From Streptomyces indicus (lineage in GTDB: Bacteria > Actinomycetota > Actinomycetes > Streptomycetales > Streptomycetaceae): a DNA stretch of 64,000 bases. How positions within the stretch are numbered: the first letter of the stretch is position 1; every line of letters begins with the position of its first letter. Made by a program: the position numbers and the translations under genes. Shown here piece by piece: positions 26,265 to 35,636 of the stretch. The stretch covers positions 62,001 to 126,000 of the forward strand of contig NZ_FNFF01000006.1 of assembly GCF_900100315.1 (NCBI RefSeq). Direction: 5' to 3'. The notes under the pieces were generated by a model, which saw nothing but the letters and a program-made list of their open reading frames with translations, did no database searches and had not been told where the DNA came from.

Positions 26265-27359
26265 ATGAGCCACGCTGCCGCTGTGCGCCCCGCACGACCC
26301 AGCCGCAGGAAGCCCCGCGGCCGGGAACGCCGGCACCTCACCCGCGGGCAGCGCATCCGCCGCATCGTCCTGTGGTCCCTGCTGGCACTCCTGCTCGGCG
26401 CGGGCGGTGGCGCGTACTGGCTGTACAGCAGCCTGGACGGCAACATCTCAGGCGTGGACCTGGGGAAGGCTCTGGGCGGGGACCGCCCCGAGAAACTGCC
26501 GACGTCCGGACAGAACATCCTGGTGCTCGGCTCCGACTCTCGTGCCGGCGCCAACGCCTCCCTCGGCACGGGCAAAGTCGCGGGCGCCCGCTCGGACACC
26601 GCGCTGGTGATGCACATACCCGAGGGCCGCAAGGCAGCGGTCGCGGTGAGCATTCCGCGGGACACCCTGGTCACGCGGCCCGCATGCCTGAAGGAGGACG
26701 GGTCGACGCTCCCTTCGGCGCAGCGCGTGATGTTCAACTCCGTCTACTCGCTCGGCGGCCCGGCATGCGTGGTCAAGACCGTCGAGAAGATGTCCGGCGT
26801 CCGCATGGACCACTTCATGGAGATCGACTTCGCCGGCTTCAAGGAGCTCGTCGACGCAATCGGCGGAGTCACCGTCACCATCGACCAGGACATCCACGAC
26901 AAGTCGAGCGGCCTCGACCTGGCCAAGGGCACGCACAAGCTGGACGGCACGCAGTCCCTGGCCTTCGTACGGACCCGGCACGGTGTCGGGGACGGCAGCG
27001 ACCTCGGGCGGATCGGATTGCAGCAGCAGTTCATGATCGCGCTGCTGAGCGAGATCAAGCAGCAGGACCTCCTGGGCAGCCCCACCAAGACCTATCGCAT
27101 CGCCGACAGCCTCACGTCATCCCTGACCACCGATTCCGAGCTGGCCTCGCTGAGCGCGCTCGCGGACTTCGGCCGCAGCATGCAGGGCATCGACCCGGCC
27201 ACCATGGAGACGATCATGCTCCCGGTCATGTACGACAAGCGGGACCCGAACCGGGTGGTCGCCGCGGAGCCGCAGGCGACCACGCTGTGGAAGGCGATCC
27301 GCGCGGACGGCGAGATCCCGGAGTCGGCCAAGAAGTCGCCCGCCACCGGGGGGCGTTGA
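26265..27359 (+). CDS. LytR-CpsA-Psr (LCP) family glycopolymer-peptidoglycan ligase
   Basis: 364 residues. A basic cytoplasmic tail, one TM helix at about 36-55 (IVLWSLLALLLGAGGGAYWLYSS) and an extracellular LCP domain. Motifs: NILVLGSDSRAG, GARSDTALVMHI, VAVSIPRDTLV, and the Arg-rich FVRTRHGVGDGSDLGR (pyrophosphate-binding Arg residues). LCP enzymes transfer lipid-pyrophosphate-linked glycopolymers to MurNAc of peptidoglycan. Divergent from the Stealth operon over a shared control region, it is the natural last step for the glycan those genes should make. Confidence 0.93.
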   Translation: MSHAAAVRPARPSRRKPRGRERRHLTRGQRIRRIVLWSLLALLLGAGGGAYWLYSSLDGNISGVDLGKALGGDRPEKLPTSGQNILVLGSDSRAGANASLGTGKVAGARSDTALVMHIPEGRKAAVAVSIPRDTLVTRPACLKEDGSTLPSAQRVMFNSVYSLGGPACVVKTVEKMSGVRMDHFMEIDFAGFKELVDAIGGVTVTIDQDIHDKSSGLDLAKGTHKLDGTQSLAFVRTRHGVGDGSDLGRIGLQQQFMIALLSEIKQQDLLGSPTKTYRIADSLTSSLTTDSELASLSALADFGRSMQGIDPATMETIMLPVMYDKRDPNRVVAAEPQATTLWKAIRADGEIPESAKKSPATGGR

Positions 27360-27450
27360 GGGGGCCGGGGAACATCGGCCGACGGGGACAGGTGGGGACC
27401 AACCGAACGCCGGAGCCCCCACCGCTCCCCTGGCCACGTGCGCCTTTGCT

Positions 27451-28566
27451 CTACAGCTGTTCCCAGCGCGGCGAAAGCGTCAGCCCGGGGCCCTGCTCCT
27501 GGCGCACGACGCGAGGCGAACCGTCCCGGCCTGTGACTCCGAGCACCACTCGGCCGTAGGCGTCGCGGACGAGAGCGGGCGCGCCCGCGCACTCCACGCC
27601 CGTGTCCGACCACCACACGCCGTTCTGTTCGGCCTCGGTACCGCAGACGCCCACCACCACGGTGCCGCCTGGACCTCGCTGTGCGAGCACCGTGCAGTCA
27701 TAGCCGTCGAGCATCGTGCGTACGGCGGCGATGGCTCCGTCGCCCGGCGCACCGCCGAGCGGGATCGGCCAGCCGCCGGGACGGTGCGCCACCACTCCCG
27801 AGCGACCGGCGTCCGTCCAGTAGTACGTGGGCCGGCCCGGAGCGGTCTCCAGCGCCACCCCGGAGCCGGGCAGCGCGTGCATACCCGTGGGCGATCCCGT
27901 TTCGAACGGCCCGTCCGGCTCGCTCTGCGCCCAGCGCAGCACGCCGTTGCGCGTAGACGCCACAACCTCGACGCGGCCGTCGGAGGTGGCAACCGGCACG
28001 GGTGGATCCAGGAGGTCGGAACCGCGCAGGTCGGTCCACCGCTCCCACTTGCCGGTCTTGCCCTCGCGCCGCAGCATCAGGCCGCCGCCCGCGTTGCGCG
28101 CGAAGACGAAGACCGTGCCGCGCTCGTCCGTTACCGCCGCGGGAGCGCCGAGCTGCCGCGCCCTGTCCTGTTCGCTGTGCGGGTTGCCCAATGAGCGCCA
28201 CTCTGTGACGGGGCGCCCCGATTGATACTGGATCGCGTGCACGATGTCGGTGTCGATGCGCCCCCCGGCATGTGCGCGCTCGCGGCGCCCGAGGAAATGC
28301 ACATACGTGTCGACGCCCTGCACCGCGGTGAGGTGGGTCAGACCGGACACGGGGAAGAAGGCTGGTCCCGACCACTGCCCGGAAGCCGGCCGGTCCTCGG
28401 TCCAGCGGTACAGGCCATCGGCGTCCGCGACATAGGCGGTCAGTCGGCCGTCTTTGCCGTTGACCAGCCACTGCCCGGTCAGCTCCATGGCGGAAGCAGG
28501 GGGTTGCACCGGCTGCGGGGCCCCTATAAGGCTGTCGCCCGCCGCACGCGCTGATCTGCCTCGCAT
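27451..28566 (-). CDS. Stand-alone PLL-like beta-propeller protein, paralogue of the PIG-L propeller
   Basis: 371 residues, all predicted beta blades. It aligns by eye with the C-terminal half of the PIG-L protein: WRSLGNPHSEQDRARQLG vs WLNLGNPSAGDARRDRHLG, FARNAGGGLMLR vs FVRNAGQGLHTR, WERWTDLRGSDL vs WGEWTDLRGFDL, RVEVVASTRNGVLRWAQ vs RVEVFGSSREGVFHWSQ. No signal peptide or enzyme motif is visible. A sugar-binding or scaffolding role for the same glycan is the simplest guess. Convergent with the LCP gene. Confidence 0.8.
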   Translation of the reverse strand: MRGRSARAAGDSLIGAPQPVQPPASAMELTGQWLVNGKDGRLTAYVADADGLYRWTEDRPASGQWSGPAFFPVSGLTHLTAVQGVDTYVHFLGRRERAHAGGRIDTDIVHAIQYQSGRPVTEWRSLGNPHSEQDRARQLGAPAAVTDERGTVFVFARNAGGGLMLRREGKTGKWERWTDLRGSDLLDPPVPVATSDGRVEVVASTRNGVLRWAQSEPDGPFETGSPTGMHALPGSGVALETAPGRPTYYWTDAGRSGVVAHRPGGWPIPLGGAPGDGAIAAVRTMLDGYDCTVLAQRGPGGTVVVGVCGTEAEQNGVWWSDTGVECAGAPALVRDAYGRVVLGVTGRDGSPRVVRQEQGPGLTLSPRWEQL

Positions 28567-28687
28567 GGCCTGCCGTCACCGTCCCTTGCCGTCGCACGCC
28601 CGGCATTCAGCTCGGGAATTTTGCGGAATCGCCACATCATAAGCCCGCTTCCCGACACCACCCGGCTGGGTTCCGGACAGTGCCTGT

Positions 28688-30229
28688 TCATTCGGTGACG
28701 GGGCTTGTCCGTTCGCCGCGGGCCGATTCGCTCTCGTAGAACACTGCCCCGCCCACCACCGCCACCCGCTGATACCCCCCACGCTCCAGCAACTTCCGCA
28801 AGCCCGTGATCCGCTCCACACCGAACGGCTTGCCGCGTGCGTCATCGATGACCAGGGCCGGTGGTCGGCCGGTCATCTCTCCCTGGAAGGTGTCCCACGC
28901 CCCACGCACCGCGTACTTCTCCCCCACCTGCGGCCCGTTGCGCCCCCCGCTGTAGTTCGTCAGCAGGCCGGCGGTCAGGAAGCGGCTGGCCGGGGGGCGG
29001 TCGGCCAGCCAGTACGTCTCCGGGTGTATGCCCCAGACCAGGACCCGTTCGCCGGGCGGGGTGCGGGACTGGACGGCCGCGGCGACGCGGGCCGCGTGGG
29101 CCAGTTCGGGGCGGGGGGCGATCAGGCCCCAGAGCAGGAAGAAGGCGCAGGTGCAGGCCGTGGTCAGGAGGGCGGTCGCCAGCCAGTCGCGGGGCAGGAT
29201 CTGGAGGGCCGCGGTGCCCAACAGGGCCAGGGCCGGGACGAGTTGGAGGTAGTAGTGGCCGAAGAAGTGGAAGCCGAGGCAGACCGCCGCGGCCGATGAG
29301 CCGAGCCAGAGCCAGAGGTCGGTGGCTCCGGTGCGGGCGATCCGCAGGACGCGGGCCACGGGCTGGAGGATGCCCGCGCTCGCCACGGCGAGCAGGGCGG
29401 TGTTGCCCAACGCCCGGAAGAGAACGTGGAGTTCGGAGCCGGTGAAGGAGGCGTACGCGCCGGAGCCGGTGACCGTCCAGAAGAGGAAGCCGGTGGGGGT
29501 GGTGACCAGGGCCGCGGTGAGGACCGGGGTCAGGGCGCCGGCGGCGAGGCGGAGGAGAGCGGCGCGCTGCCGGTCCGACTGCCACAGGAGCCAGAGGACC
29601 GGGAGCAGCACCGCGGCGCCCGTCTGTTTGGTGAGGAAGGCGGCCGCGACCGCGAGCCCCGCACCGCCCCAACGGCGCCGGTCCGCACACCACATGGCGG
29701 CCGCGGTGCACGGCAGCATGAACACCTCGAAGGTGGCGGCCTGGGTGTCCTCGGGGTTGAGGCCGATGGAGAGCAGGACGCACAGGACGCCGGCCGTGCG
29801 CCCGGCGCCGTCGCCCCAGCGGCGACGGGCGAGTGCGGCGAGCAGGGCCGCGGTGGCGAAGACCGCGGCGACGGCGAGGATCTTCAGGGGAACGAGGGAG
29901 TCGTCGCCGAAGAGGGCGAACGCGCCCCGGTAGAGCCAGGGCACGAGGGGCGGCTTGCGGTCCACCACCGTCTCGTACAACTGCCCGCCGTCCGCCAGCA
30001 TCCGGGCCTGTGTGGCCAGGAAGCCCTCGTCCGGATTCCACACCGGCCAGAGGAAGGAGGGGATCCGTGTCACGCAGGCGAGCACCGCGAGGAGTGCGAG
30101 GAGTCTCGGCCAGTACGGCGCGGCGGGCGCGGGTGCCCGGTCGGAGGCGGTACGCGGCCGGGGGACGCCTGGCCGGGTAACAGGCCGTCCGGATACGGAG
30201 CGTGAGGTTGCGGCAGGCTCGACGAGCAT
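28688..30229 (-). CDS. Multi-pass membrane glycosyltransferase-like protein (GT39/PMT-like)
   Basis: About 513 residues with ten or more TM helices. The first loop has WNPDEGFLATQARMLADGG and VVDRKPPLVPWLYRGAF, like the Asp-containing first loop of GT-C transferases (GT39/PMT). GT-C enzymes use polyprenyl-phosphate sugars and act outside the membrane. The hydrophilic C-terminus (VLVWGIHPETYWLADRPPASRF) is also usual for this group. Two starts are possible, 30274 and 30229; neither has a clear RBS. It follows the surface-glycan genes and could add side sugars, but could also be independent. Confidence 0.72.
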   Translation of the reverse strand: MLVEPAATSRSVSGRPVTRPGVPRPRTASDRAPAPAAPYWPRLLALLAVLACVTRIPSFLWPVWNPDEGFLATQARMLADGGQLYETVVDRKPPLVPWLYRGAFALFGDDSLVPLKILAVAAVFATAALLAALARRRWGDGAGRTAGVLCVLLSIGLNPEDTQAATFEVFMLPCTAAAMWCADRRRWGGAGLAVAAAFLTKQTGAAVLLPVLWLLWQSDRQRAALLRLAAGALTPVLTAALVTTPTGFLFWTVTGSGAYASFTGSELHVLFRALGNTALLAVASAGILQPVARVLRIARTGATDLWLWLGSSAAAVCLGFHFFGHYYLQLVPALALLGTAALQILPRDWLATALLTTACTCAFFLLWGLIAPRPELAHAARVAAAVQSRTPPGERVLVWGIHPETYWLADRPPASRFLTAGLLTNYSGGRNGPQVGEKYAVRGAWDTFQGEMTGRPPALVIDDARGKPFGVERITGLRKLLERGGYQRVAVVGGAVFYESESARGERTSPVTE

Positions 30230-30315
30230 ACGGGCCAAGCTAACGGCCCCGCAGTCCACGCCGAAGCGGGACATACGGGGCCGCGGGAAGAACGCCGGAA
30301 TGCGCCGTCCGTGAC

Positions 30316-30412
30316 GGGGAGTTGTGGAGGGAGTTGTTCGGAGAGTTGTGGAGGGAGTTGTTCGGGGAGTTGTAGAGGGAGTCGTTCGGGGAGTCGTACG
30401 ACGAGTCGTGGA
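30316..30412. repeat. About eight tandem 12-bp repeats (GAGTTGTGGAGG / GAGTTGTTCGGG)
   Basis: Eight successive 12-base units begin GAGTTGT or GAGTCGT, in alternating pairs (24-bp period), becoming more divergent toward the permease gene. They lie directly after the permease stop, in its 3' untranslated region. One minus frame would read NSLHNSPN-like repeats, but there is no start or RBS, so no gene is called. Confidence 0.8.
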
Positions 30413-30418
30413 CCCGCG

Positions 30419-31954
30419 TCAGTCGACCGTCGGTGTGCGCGGCGGCATGTGCTTGCCGAGGCGGCTGTGCCGGCGCCCGTACGCGAAGTAGATGACGACG
30501 CCGAGGACCATCCAGATGCCGAACCGCAGCCAGGTCTCGGCGGGCAGGTTCAGCATCAGCCACAGCGAGGCGGCCACCGACAGGATCGGGACGAGCGGGA
30601 CCAGCGGGGTGCGGAAGGAGCGCGGCAGGTCGGGGCGGCGCTTGCGCAGGATGACCACGCCGATGGCGACCACCACGAAGGCGAACAGGGTGCCGATGTT
30701 GACCAGTTCGGCGAGTTCGTCGATGGAGGTGAAGCCCGCGACGACCGCCACGATCACACCGAGCAGGATCGTCGAGCGGTACGGGGTGCCGAAGCGGGGG
30801 TGCACGGCCGAGAACGGCTTGGGCAGCAGACCGTCGCGGCTCATGGCGAAGAAGACGCGGGTCTGGCCCATGAGGAGGATCAGGCAGACCGTCGTCAGGC
30901 CGACCGCCGCGCCGAAGCTGATCAGGCCCGCCCAGAAGGGGTGGCCCACGGATTTGAAGGCGTCCGCGAGCGGGGCGTCCGTGGAGAGTTCGGTGTACTT
31001 CTGCATGCCGGTCACGACGATCGAGACCAGGACGTAGAGCAGCGTGCAGATGAGGAGCGAGCCGAGGATGCCGCGCGGGACGTCGCGCTGCGGGTTGCGG
31101 GTCTCCTCGGCGGCGGTGGCGACGATGTCGAAACCGATGAACGCGAAGAAGACGACGGCGGCCGCGGTGAAGATGCCCATCACGCCGAAGTTGGTGGGTG
31201 CCCAGCCGAAGAGCAGCTGGATCAGCGGCGAGGTGATGTCGTTGCCGGCCTCGACCGCCTGCGAGGGCGGGATGAAGGGGTCGTAGTTGGAGCCCGTGAT
31301 GAAGAAGGCGCCCACGATGATCACGATCAGGACGACGGACACCTTGAGGGCCACGACCACCGCGCTCACGCGCGAGGACAGCTTCATGCCGGCGATGAGG
31401 ATGCCGGTGAGCAGCAGCACGAGCAGGCAGGCGAGGATGTCGAAGCCGAACTTCCCGTCGTGCGTGCCGGTGAGGACGTCCGGCAGGTGCAGGCCCGCCG
31501 TGTCCATCAGGGAGCGCACATAGCCGGACCAGCCGACCGCGACCACCGCGCAGCCGAGTGCCATCTCCAGGATCAGGTCCCAGCCGATGATCCAGGCGGG
31601 CAGTTCGCCGAGGGAGGCGTACGCGAAGGTGTACGCGGATCCGGCGACCGGGACGGTCGAGGCGAACTCGGCGTAGCAGAGCGCGGCGAGCGCGCAGACC
31701 AGGCCGGCGACCACGAAGGCGAGCGCGACGGCCGGGCCGGCGGTCTCCTTGGCGATCTTTCCGGTGAGGACGAAGATGCCGGTGCCGATGATGACGCCGA
31801 CACCGAAGACGGTCAGGTCGAGCGCCGAGAGGGACTTCTTGAGTGCGTGCTCCGGCTCCTCGGTGTCCTGGATCGACTGCTCGACGGTCTTGGTGCGGAA
31901 CATGCCTCTGCTGCCGCCGCCGTCGGCGTGGCGTGTGCCCTGCGGTGTGGTCAC
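30419..31954 (-). CDS. Amino-acid permease, APC superfamily (cationic amino-acid transporter type)
   Basis: 511 residues from GTG 31954, chosen over ATG 31987 because AGGGAGG stands 6 bases before it. About 12 TM helices. APC signatures: LTVFGVGVIIGTGIFVLTG (helix 1 substrate loop), AALCYAEFASTVPVAGSAYTFAY, FFAFIGFDIVATAAEETRNPQRDVP, and FFAMSRDGLLPKPFSAVHPRFGTP. It imports amino acids with protons; the substrate cannot be set. Lies downstream of dxs but separated by a strong terminator. Confidence 0.93.
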   Translation of the reverse strand: MTTPQGTRHADGGGSRGMFRTKTVEQSIQDTEEPEHALKKSLSALDLTVFGVGVIIGTGIFVLTGKIAKETAGPAVALAFVVAGLVCALAALCYAEFASTVPVAGSAYTFAYASLGELPAWIIGWDLILEMALGCAVVAVGWSGYVRSLMDTAGLHLPDVLTGTHDGKFGFDILACLLVLLLTGILIAGMKLSSRVSAVVVALKVSVVLIVIIVGAFFITGSNYDPFIPPSQAVEAGNDITSPLIQLLFGWAPTNFGVMGIFTAAAVVFFAFIGFDIVATAAEETRNPQRDVPRGILGSLLICTLLYVLVSIVVTGMQKYTELSTDAPLADAFKSVGHPFWAGLISFGAAVGLTTVCLILLMGQTRVFFAMSRDGLLPKPFSAVHPRFGTPYRSTILLGVIVAVVAGFTSIDELAELVNIGTLFAFVVVAIGVVILRKRRPDLPRSFRTPLVPLVPILSVAASLWLMLNLPAETWLRFGIWMVLGVVIYFAYGRRHSRLGKHMPPRTPTVD

Positions 31955-32042
31955 CGTGTGCCTCCCTGCGCTCGTGTCGAGGGACATGATCGGGATGTCG
32001 GGCCCGCGGGTACCCCTCGCCAGGGCCCGAAGTCACACGAAA

Positions 32043-32085
32043 GGCCCGGCCGGACCACCCGTTAAGGGCGGTCCGGCCGGGCCTC
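32043..32085 (-). terminator. Terminator of dxs
   Basis: Arms AGGCCCGGCCGGACC (32043-32057) and its complement (32071-32085), with further inner pairing around TTAA. It lies 28 bases after the dxs stop in its direction of reading. Confidence 0.8.
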
Positions 32086-32112
32086 GGTGACGCTGGGCGC
32101 CGGCGCTGAAGG

Positions 32113-34035
32113 TCAGTCCCTGGCCGGCTCCACGGCTTCGCGCGCCGCGTTCTCGTAACGGCCGTCCAGCTTCGAGACGAGTCCGGTGACCTGGCGGGCG
32201 ATGTCCGGGGCGGTCAGACCGATCTCGGCGAGCACCTCCTTGCGGGAGGCATGGTCGAGGAAGCGCGGCGGGATGCCGAAGTCGCGCAGCGGCACGTCCA
32301 CGCCGGCGTCGCGCAAGGCCTGGGCGATGGCGGAGCCCACGCCGCCCGCTCGCCCGTTGTCCTCGACGGTGACGACGACGCGGTGCTGCTCGGCGAGCGG
32401 GGCCAGCGCCTCGTCCACCGGCTTGACCCAGCGCGGGTCGACCACGGTCGTGGAGATGCCCTGCTTGTCGAGGAGGTCGGCGATCTCCAGGCACATGGGC
32501 GCGAGCGCGCCCACGGAGACCAGGAGGACGTCGGGACGGTCGGTGCCGGCCTTGCGCAGCAGGTCCATGCCGCCGACCTTGCCCACCTCGGGCACGGCCG
32601 GGCCGACCAGGCCCTTGGAGAAGCGCACGACGGTCGGGGCGTCGTCCACGTCCACGGCCTCGCGCAGCTGGGCGCGCAGCTGCTGGGCGTCACGGGGCGC
32701 GGCGAGCCGGAGCCCGGGGACGCACTGGAGGATCGACATGTCCCACATGCCGTTGTGCGAGGCGCCGTCCGTGCCCGTGACGCCGGCCCGGTCGAGGACG
32801 AAGGTGACGCCGCACTTGTGCAGGGCCACGTCCATCAGGAGCTGGTCGAAGGCGCGGTTGAGGAAGGTCGCGTACACGGCGAAGACCGGGTGCAGACCGC
32901 CCGTGGCGAGACCGGCCGCGGAGACCGCGCCGTGCTGCTCGGCGATGCCGACGTCGAAGATCCGGTCGGGGAAGGCGGCCTCGAACTTCTTCAGGCCGAC
33001 GGGCTGGAGCATCGCGGCCGTGATCGCCACGATGTCCTTGCGCTCCCTGCCGAGCTCGACCATCTCGTCGCCGAAGACGCTGGTCCAGTCGGCGCCGGAG
33101 GCCGCGACGGGCAGGCCCGTGTCGGGGTGGATGACGCCGACGGCGTGGAAGCGGTCGGCCTCGTCCTGGACGGCGGGCTGGTAGCCGCGGCCCTTCTCGG
33201 TCAGGCAGTGCACGATCACCGGGCCGCCGAAGCGCTTGGCGCGCTGGAGCGCGGACTCCAGGGCGGCGATGTCGTGGCCGTCGATCGGGCCGACGTACTT
33301 CAGGCCCAGGTCCTCGAACATGCCCTGCGGGGCGATGAAGTCCTTGAGGCCCTTCTTGGCGCCGTGCAGGGTCTCGTAGAGCGGCCGCCCGACGACGGGG
33401 GTCTTCTCCAGGAGGTCCTTCGTACGGGACAGGAAGCGCTCGTACCCGTCGGTCGTCCGCAGGGTCGCGAGGTGGTTGGCGAGTCCGCCGATGGTGGGGG
33501 CGTAGGAACGCTCGTTGTCGTTGACGACGATCACCAGCGGGCGGTCCTTGGCGGCGGCGATGTTGTTCAGCGCCTCCCAGGCCATACCGCCGGTGAGCGC
33601 TCCGTCACCGATCACGGCGACCACGTGGTCGTCCTTGCCGAGCACCTCGTTGGCCTTCGCGAGGCCGTCGGCCCAGCCGAGCACCGTGGAGGCGTGGCTG
33701 TTCTCGATCACGTCGTGCTCGGACTCGGCGCGCGAGGGGTAGCCCGAGAGGCCGCCCTTGGCGCGCAGCTTCGAGAAGTCCTGGCGGCCGGTGAGCAGCT
33801 TGTGCACATAGCTCTGGTGGCCGGTGTCGAGCAGCACCTTGTCCTTGGGGGACTCGAACACGCGGTGCAGGGCGATGGTGAGCTCGACGACACCCAGGTT
33901 CGGGCCCAGGTGGCCGCCGGTCTTGGAGACGGCGTCGACGAGGAAGGTACGGATCTCGGCGGCCAGCTGGTCCAGCTGCTCATGGCTGAGCCCGTCCAGG
34001 TCGCGCGGTCCCTTGATACGGGAGAGCATGCCCAC
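32113..34035 (-). CDS. dxs: 1-deoxy-D-xylulose-5-phosphate synthase
   Basis: 640 residues. TPP motif GDGALTGGMAWEALNN (about 150), early DTGHQSYVHKLLTG (catalytic His region), the GPIDGHD segment, and RAGVTGTDGASHNGMWD in the pyrimidine domain. The C-terminal transketolase domain ends near 620. It condenses pyruvate and glyceraldehyde-3-phosphate, the first step of the MEP isoprenoid route. AGGAGG stands 5 bases before GTG 34035 and 11 before ATG 34029; either may start. Streptomycetes often carry a second dxs elsewhere. Confidence 0.95.
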   Translation of the reverse strand: MGMLSRIKGPRDLDGLSHEQLDQLAAEIRTFLVDAVSKTGGHLGPNLGVVELTIALHRVFESPKDKVLLDTGHQSYVHKLLTGRQDFSKLRAKGGLSGYPSRAESEHDVIENSHASTVLGWADGLAKANEVLGKDDHVVAVIGDGALTGGMAWEALNNIAAAKDRPLVIVVNDNERSYAPTIGGLANHLATLRTTDGYERFLSRTKDLLEKTPVVGRPLYETLHGAKKGLKDFIAPQGMFEDLGLKYVGPIDGHDIAALESALQRAKRFGGPVIVHCLTEKGRGYQPAVQDEADRFHAVGVIHPDTGLPVAASGADWTSVFGDEMVELGRERKDIVAITAAMLQPVGLKKFEAAFPDRIFDVGIAEQHGAVSAAGLATGGLHPVFAVYATFLNRAFDQLLMDVALHKCGVTFVLDRAGVTGTDGASHNGMWDMSILQCVPGLRLAAPRDAQQLRAQLREAVDVDDAPTVVRFSKGLVGPAVPEVGKVGGMDLLRKAGTDRPDVLLVSVGALAPMCLEIADLLDKQGISTTVVDPRWVKPVDEALAPLAEQHRVVVTVEDNGRAGGVGSAIAQALRDAGVDVPLRDFGIPPRFLDHASRKEVLAEIGLTAPDIARQVTGLVSKLDGRYENAAREAVEPARD

Positions 34036-34296
34036 CCGTTCCTCCTAGCGTTTGGTGTTTCGGTCGAGCTGTTCGAGCTGCCGCAGCTGTGCCGGGTCTG
34101 TCGAGTCTAATGTTCCGCCCCCGCAGGCTGCCGTCGGGTGCGTCACGCGTTCGGCGGTACGGGAGTGCGACGGCGGCTGCTACAGGCCCGGGGCGTATGG
34201 GGAGGGACGCCGCCGCGGCGGCGGGGGTTGCGCAGGCCGCGGCCCGCCTTGCGGCGCACTCCCCCGTACGGGCACGAGCCCGCCCCCACACGCCGA

Positions 34297-34325
34297 AGCC
34301 CGGCGCCCACCAGGGGCACCGGGCT
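34297..34325 (-). terminator. Terminator of the xylFGH-type operon
   Basis: Inverted repeat AGCCCGG (34297-34303) / CCGGGCT (34319-34325), with CGCCC and GGGG pairing inside. It lies just after the stop of the permease gene. Confidence 0.6.
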
Positions 34326-34340
34326 CGGACGTGAGCGGGA

Positions 34341-35636
34341 TTACGCGCGGCCCGCCGACTTCTGGGTCTTGCGGGAGATCGAGTCGATGACGACCGTGGC
34401 GAGGAGCACACCACCGGTGATCATGTACTGGATCGGGGTGGCGATGCCCTCCAGCGCCAGGCCGTACTGGATCGACGTGATGACGAGGACACCGAGCAGT
34501 GCGTTCCACGTGCGGCCGCGGCCGCCGAAGAGCGAGGTGCCGCCGATGACGGCCGCCGCGATGACGTTCATCAGGAGGTCGCCGGCGCCGGCGCTCTGGT
34601 TGGCCGCCGCGATCTTCGAGGCCCAGAAGAGACCGCCGACCGCCGCGAAGAAGCCCGCGATGGCGAAGACGGAGACGCGGACCGCCGTGACGTTGATACC
34701 GGCGCGGCGCGAGGCCTCGACGCTGCCGCCGAGCGCGAAGACCTTGCGGCCGTACGCGGTGCGGCGGAGCACGAAGTCGCTCAGGACGAGCACGACCACG
34801 AAGAGCAGCGTGGCGAGCGGCAGGCCCTTGTACTGGTTGAACATGACCGCCACGGCGAAGGCGGCGACGGCGAGCAGCGCCGTGCGCAGCACGATCTCGC
34901 TCAGCGGGCGGGACGGGATGCCGGCGGCCTCGCGGCGGCGGGCGCCGAAGAAGGCCGTGAGGAAGTAGCCCGCGACGGCGACGACGGCGAGGCCGTAGGC
35001 GGCCGCGACGTCCGTGAAGTAGTACGTGGTGAGCTTGCCGACCACGCCCTCGCCGTCGATGTTGATCGTGCCGTTGGCGCCGAGCAGCTGGAGCATGAAG
35101 CCGTTCCAGAACAGCAGGCCCGCCAGCGTGACGGCGAAGGCGGGGGCGCCGATCCGGGCGAAGAAGAAGCCGTGCAGCGCACCGATGACGGCGCCCGCGG
35201 CGAGCGCGGTGAGCACCGCGAGCCACTCGTTGACGCCGTGCGTGACGCTCATGACGGCGAGGATCGCGGCCGAGACACCGCTGACCGAGCCGACCGACAG
35301 GTCGATCTCGCCGAGCAGCAGCACGAAGATGATGCCGACCGACATCATGCCGGTGGCCACCATGGCGACGAAGATGTTGTTGAGGTTCTCCGCGCCGAGG
35401 AAGGCCGAGTTCAGGCTCTGGAAGATCGCGCAGATGGCGATGAGGCCGATGACCACCGGCACGGCGCCGAGGTCGCCGGCGCGCATCTTGCGCTTGAACT
35501 CGCCTATGTAACCCGCGAATCCCTGCTCCCGCACGAGCAGGCGGGGGTCGACGACGGCCACGGCGTCGGGCGCGGCGGCGGGGGCGTCCACAGCGGCGTC
35601 GGAGGCCTGGACCTGGTCCGTCTTGTCGATGCTCAC
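34341..35636 (-). CDS. xylH: Sugar ABC transporter permease (XylH-type)
   Basis: 431 residues with a long N-terminal cytoplasmic tail and about 10 TM helices. BPD-2/ribose-type permease marks: GEIDLSVGSVSGVSAA, FFARIGAPAFAVTLAGLLFW, ALGGSVEASRRAGINV (the ATPase-contacting loop) and IGGTSLFGGRGRTWNA. It forms the pore of a CUT2 importer with the ATPase and lipoprotein genes upstream. Its start overlaps the ATPase stop by 4 bases (ATGA). Gene order and the neighbouring ROK gene match the S. coelicolor xylose importer as recalled; xylose specificity is therefore inferred. Confidence 0.9.
   Translation of the reverse strand: MSIDKTDQVQASDAAVDAPAAAPDAVAVVDPRLLVREQGFAGYIGEFKRKMRAGDLGAVPVVIGLIAICAIFQSLNSAFLGAENLNNIFVAMVATGMMSVGIIFVLLLGEIDLSVGSVSGVSAAILAVMSVTHGVNEWLAVLTALAAGAVIGALHGFFFARIGAPAFAVTLAGLLFWNGFMLQLLGANGTINIDGEGVVGKLTTYYFTDVAAAYGLAVVAVAGYFLTAFFGARRREAAGIPSRPLSEIVLRTALLAVAAFAVAVMFNQYKGLPLATLLFVVVLVLSDFVLRRTAYGRKVFALGGSVEASRRAGINVTAVRVSVFAIAGFFAAVGGLFWASKIAAANQSAGAGDLLMNVIAAAVIGGTSLFGGRGRTWNALLGVLVITSIQYGLALEGIATPIQYMITGGVLLATVVIDSISRKTQKSAGRA

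Noticed and set aside
30316..30412. CRISPR array
   Set aside because: The 12-bp units are contiguous without spacers, and no cas genes are present.
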